From positions 36,345 to 100,344 of the forward strand of contig JBIPLJ010000008.1 in the NCBI GenBank assembly GCA_044368415.1: a DNA stretch of 64,000 bases. Reading direction: 5' to 3'. Positions 63,080 through 64,000 of the stretch are shown here, piece by piece (within the stretch, counting starts at the first letter, position 1; every line of letters starts with the position of its first letter). The stretch is from UBA4615 sp044368415 (GTDB lineage Bacteria > Pseudomonadota > Gammaproteobacteria > Burkholderiales > Burkholderiaceae_E). The notes beneath the pieces were generated by a model. It had not been told where the DNA came from. It ran no database searches and worked only from the letters and a program-made list of their open reading frames with translations. The position numbers and the translations under genes were made by a program.

Positions 63080-64000
<921 letters not shown>

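Overview
The window is about 64 kb of very GC-rich chromosome (estimated by eye at close to 70%, not computed), probably from a betaproteobacterium, most likely Burkholderiales-like. The grounds are the neighbour pairs spoT-greB and pmbA/darP-mog, the propionyl-CoA carboxylase operon, and an exosortase A (XrtA/Prs) exopolysaccharide locus. I see no rRNA, tRNA, CRISPR array, transposase or integrase.

Layout. (1) 1-5.2 kb is core genome: the 3' part of spoT, a gene-decay scar, greB, a small unknown gene, pmbA/tldE, darP and mog. (2) 5.3-11.1 kb: wbpP- and tviB-like genes that make UDP-GalNAcA, a full relA, and mtfA. (3) 11.2-19.7 kb: an XrtA-type sugar transferase, the prsK/prsR two-component pair, the TPR lipoprotein prsT, and a Sel1-type lytic transglycosylase. 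(4) 19.9-40.0 kb: one long plus-strand run of 16 genes, mostly joined by 4-nt start/stop overlaps. It encodes Wza-like export, Wzz, a tyrosine kinase, an outer-membrane barrel, a flippase, three glycosyltransferases, two asparagine-synthase-like amidotransferases, two polysaccharide deacetylases, an O-antigen-ligase-like protein, two atypical alpha/beta hydrolases and a secreted beta-propeller. (5) 40.1-45.5 kb, minus strand: a beta-helix lipoprotein, exosortase A fused to an EpsI domain, a YdcF-like protein and a fourth GT4. (6) 45.8-46.9 kb: a membrane-anchored SGNH-like protein. (7) 46.9-60.1 kb: one 4400-residue NRPS-PKS hybrid. (8) 60.1-64.0 kb: a remnant duplicate of the NRPS 5' end, a VOC/methylmalonyl-CoA epimerase-like gene, pccA, and the 3' part of pccB.

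Regions 2-5 form a Wzx/Wzy-type exopolysaccharide system of the XrtA family. UDP-GalNAcA is made by the epimerase and dehydrogenase; a sugar-1-phosphate is put on undecaprenyl phosphate by the EpsB-like transferase; GT2 and GT4 enzymes extend it; the flippase and ligase/polymerase act at the inner membrane; Wzz, the tyrosine kinase, the Wza-like lipoprotein and the barrel control length and export. PrsK/PrsR probably regulate it. No protein with a PEP-CTERM tail is encoded here, and the AAA ATPase and FemAB genes often found in such loci are missing.

The most unusual element is the NRPS-PKS. Its order is A(Pro)-PCP-KS-AT-ACP-aminotransferase-C-A-PCP-C-A(Gly)-PCP, with no reductive domains and no terminal thioesterase. 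It predicts a prolyl starter extended by one malonyl unit, amination of the beta-keto group to a beta-amino acid, one residue of uncertain identity (weakly serine-like code), then glycine. Its 5' end is preceded by a decayed in-frame duplicate of itself. All functional statements are from reading sequence motifs; no database search or computation was run.
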